In this document: positions 12,512-13,850 of the stretch, one piece after another | How the letters are laid out: the number at the start of each line of letters is the position of its first letter | Position numbering within the stretch: the first letter of the stretch is position 1 | Assembly: GCA_019347595.1 (NCBI GenBank) | Contig: JAHWLA010000041.1 | Location: 1-13,850, forward strand | Source of the DNA: Actinomycetota bacterium | GTDB lineage: Bacteria > Actinomycetota > Acidimicrobiia > Acidimicrobiales > JAHWLA01 | DNA: 13,850 nt | Direction of reading: 5' to 3' | The notes under the pieces: model-generated | What the model was told of the DNA's origin: nothing | What the model saw: only the letters and a program-made list of their open reading frames with translations | Database searches by the model: none | Program-made: the position numbers and the translations under genes

Positions 12512-12943
12512 CTACGAGGCGGCGGTGAGGGCCTGGCAGACGCGGGTGGCCGTCTCGTAGGCCGCCGCCGGGTCGGCCAGCTCCGCCCGCTTCCCGAACA
12601 GGGCCGGGCCCTTCTCGTCGTCCGGGGCGAACGGCATGCGGGGCGCGAGGAGCACGTGGAAGTGCGGGTACAACTCGCCGAAGGCCATCAGGTACACCCG
12701 TTCCGCTCCCGTGGCCGACTGGATGGCCACCGACACGTCGCGGATCAGCCCGCCCAGCTCGGCCGCCTCGGCGTCGTTCATCCCCATCGGCCCCTCGGCG
12801 TGCCGGCGCAGCTCCAGGAACAGCCACCCGGGCACCTCGAAGCCGGGGGCCACGCACGCCGACCACAGGTCGGTCCGCAACACCCACCCGCCCGGCGGCT
12901 CCTCGTCGGCCGACTCCCGCTCACAGATCTCGCACGACGCCAT
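12512..12943 (-). CDS. HIT-family protein with a variant His triad
   Basis: A 143-residue histidine-triad-fold protein, by family a nucleotidyl hydrolase or transferase. The core is LYPHFHVLLAPR at 91-102. Aligned with the canonical HxHxHxx, the first His is Tyr92, the nucleophilic middle His is His94, and the third is His96. An N-terminal CEIC at 4-7, with His48, resembles the zinc site of some HIT and GalT-like proteins. GWLFLELRRHAEG at 39-51 and LGGLIRDVSVAI at 63-74 fit the HIT helix/strand order. No signal peptide is seen. Start: ATG at 12943, 20 bp from the divergent ferritin-like gene; upstream in-frame extension overlaps that gene and is rejected. The substrate (Ap4A, nucleoside phosphoramidate or other) is unknown. 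Confidence 0.78.
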   Translation of the reverse strand: MASCEICERESADEEPPGGWVLRTDLWSACVAPGFEVPGWLFLELRRHAEGPMGMNDAEAAELGGLIRDVSVAIQSATGAERVYLMAFGELYPHFHVLLAPRMPFAPDDEKGPALFGKRAELADPAAAYETATRVCQALTAAS

Positions 12944-12948
12944 CGGGC

Positions 12949-12954
12949 TACAGT
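12949..12954 (+). promoter_or_regulatory. Candidate -10 element of a leaderless promoter, DUF455 gene
   Basis: TACAGT is a good TANNNT match ending 9 nt before the ATG at 12964, within the 20-bp gap shared with the divergent HIT gene. The two transcription starts must lie within about 20 bp of each other, so the two promoters would overlap. Confidence 0.42.
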
Positions 12955-12963
12955 TCCTTTCGC

Positions 12964-13776
12964 ATGAAGCGGATGCTGACGGTCGACGACCTCGCCCGGG
13001 ACGAGCGCTTCGAGCGCATCCGGATCGAGGAGGTTGTGTTCGACCCGCGCCGTGCCCACCTCGGCAAGCGCGAAAACGCATTCAAGCAGTCCGACCCCGA
13101 CTCGCCCGACGCCGCCCGTGCGCTCATGCACGGCATCTTCGTCGGCGAGATCCAGGCGCTCGAAGGCGCGGGGCGCACCTGCTACGACTTCGAGGACGAG
13201 GCGCCCTTCGCCCTCAAGCTCGACATGGCCCGCCAGGCCTGGGACGAAGCCCGTCACGTCGAGATCTCGGTGAAGCTCACCGAGCACATGGGCAGCGAGA
13301 TCGGCGAGTTCTCCGAGCAGACGCTGCTGTTCGAGGCGGCCTGCAACGAGGACCCCGTGCTGCGGCTCACCGGTGTCAACCGGGCCTTGGAGGGCCTCGC
13401 CATCGACGTGTTCAACACCATGCGCGACTTCGGCGCCGAGACCGGCGACCCCGTCCTCCACTTCTGCGAGGACTGGATGCTGGCCGATGAGGTCACGCAC
13501 GTGAAGATGGGCAGCGACTGGCTGCGCAAGCTGACCGAGAACGACCCCGAGCGGCGCAAGCAGGCCTTCGAGTTCCAGCGCACCGTCGACAAGCTGTTCA
13601 GCTTCGGGGGGTTCCGCGGCGAGAGCGAGGACAACCCCATCCACCTCGCCCGCCGCTTCCGGTCCATGGCCGGGTTCTCGGAGGACGAGATCGCCGACTT
13701 GGTCGACATCGCCGCCGACGCCCAGCGCGAGGCGGAGGCCAAGTTCGCAGCGGCGGGTACTGCGGCGACCGACTGA
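12964..13776 (+). CDS. DUF455 ferritin-like di-iron protein
   Basis: A 270-residue, largely helical protein of the DUF455/ferritin-like group. Carboxylate and His positions of a four-helix di-iron site are visible: GEIQALEGAG at 61-70 with Glu62, DEARHVEI at 94-101 with the ExxH pair Glu95/His98, NRALEGLAIDVFN in the third helix and DEVTHVKMGSDW in the fourth, with a second ExxH. The order E, ExxH, E, ExxH is the ferritin-like pattern. The biochemical role of DUF455 proteins is not established; some relatives are linked to tRNA hydroxylation (MiaE-like) or oxidative chemistry, but I see nothing decisive. The stop is followed directly by the GTG of the next gene. Confidence 0.8.
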   Translation: MKRMLTVDDLARDERFERIRIEEVVFDPRRAHLGKRENAFKQSDPDSPDAARALMHGIFVGEIQALEGAGRTCYDFEDEAPFALKLDMARQAWDEARHVEISVKLTEHMGSEIGEFSEQTLLFEAACNEDPVLRLTGVNRALEGLAIDVFNTMRDFGAETGDPVLHFCEDWMLADEVTHVKMGSDWLRKLTENDPERRKQAFEFQRTVDKLFSFGGFRGESEDNPIHLARRFRSMAGFSEDEIADLVDIAADAQREAEAKFAAAGTAATD

Positions 13777-13850
13777 GTGCTGCGCGACATCCACACCACG
13801 TGGGCCTGGGTGATGATCCTGGGCAACGGGCTGGCGGGCGCCTGGTCGCT
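13777..13850 (+). CDS. Probable membrane protein, N-terminal fragment (partial)
   Basis: An open frame begins with GTG immediately after the DUF455 stop (TGA then GTG) and runs without a stop to the window edge, 24 complete codons. The peptide LRDIHTTWAWVMILGNGLAG is followed by AWSL. It is hydrophobic, with a probable first membrane segment from about residue 8, and its His and Trp residues recall haem- or quinone-associated membrane proteins, but nothing more can be said. The start adjacency suggests cotranscription with the ferritin-like gene. The family is unknown. Confidence 0.55.
   Translation, partial: MLRDIHTTWAWVMILGNGLAGAWS

Overview
The window is very GC-rich, with strong G/C preference at third codon positions, frequent GTG starts and tightly packed genes. 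The gene repertoire (a predicted F420-dependent LLM oxidoreductase, a close match to mycobacterial alpha-methylacyl-CoA racemase, a MshB/Mca-type deacetylase, an MhuD-like protein and an actinobacterial-type minimal zincin) points to an Actinomycetota chromosome. An uncultured Acidimicrobiia-like lineage is my best guess, but that is inference. I see no mobile element, phage gene, CRISPR array, rRNA or tRNA. All families were assigned by reading the translations, not by database search.

Layout. (1) 1-139: the end of an alpha/beta hydrolase, closed by a perfect inverted repeat. (2) 188-3077: a three-gene operon on the plus strand, made of a membrane-anchored MurF-like ligase, a D-Ala-D-Ala ligase-like ATP-grasp enzyme and a minimal zincin, followed by a second long hairpin. 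(3) 3162-4200: a double-ACT protein and a peptide deformylase. (4) 4233-5503: a bPH2/SHOCT membrane protein whose stop overlaps the start of a signal-less periplasmic-binding-protein-like protein. (5) 5513-7788, minus strand: a GH1 glycoside hydrolase translationally coupled to an LLM-class oxidoreductase. It diverges from (6) 7854-8996, an alpha-methylacyl-CoA racemase; the 65-bp gap between them holds a TTGAC-N6-GTCAA palindrome. (7) 9024-11426: a PIG-L deacetylase, a histidine phosphatase and a maleylacetate-reductase-type dehydrogenase, tightly coupled and closed by a 60-nt hairpin. (8) 11512-12421: an MhuD-like haem-degrading monooxygenase and a VOC metalloenzyme, closed by a fourth hairpin. 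(9) 12512-12943, minus: a variant HIT protein. (10) 12964-13850: a DUF455 ferritin-like protein and the beginning of a probable membrane protein.

How the genes work together. Most are household or peripheral-metabolism genes in short operons. The MurF-like/Ddl-like pair is the clearest functional unit: one would join D-Ala residues and the other would attach the dipeptide to a peptidoglycan-like precursor. The other operons pair enzymes whose shared substrate I cannot name.

Two patterns run through the whole window and are not explained by the genes. First, four intergenic inverted repeats have unrelated sequences but the same build: 13-22 bp perfect arms, with no T-tract; three of the four also show one mismatched pair and then a short inner stem. 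Second, most transcription-unit starts lack a Shine-Dalgarno sequence but carry a TANNNT-like hexamer ending 6-9 nt before the ATG, as expected for leaderless mRNAs. No obviously new multi-gene defence or mobile system is present. The most interesting items are the hairpin set, the membrane-anchored Mur ligase, and the coupled bPH2/binding-protein pair.
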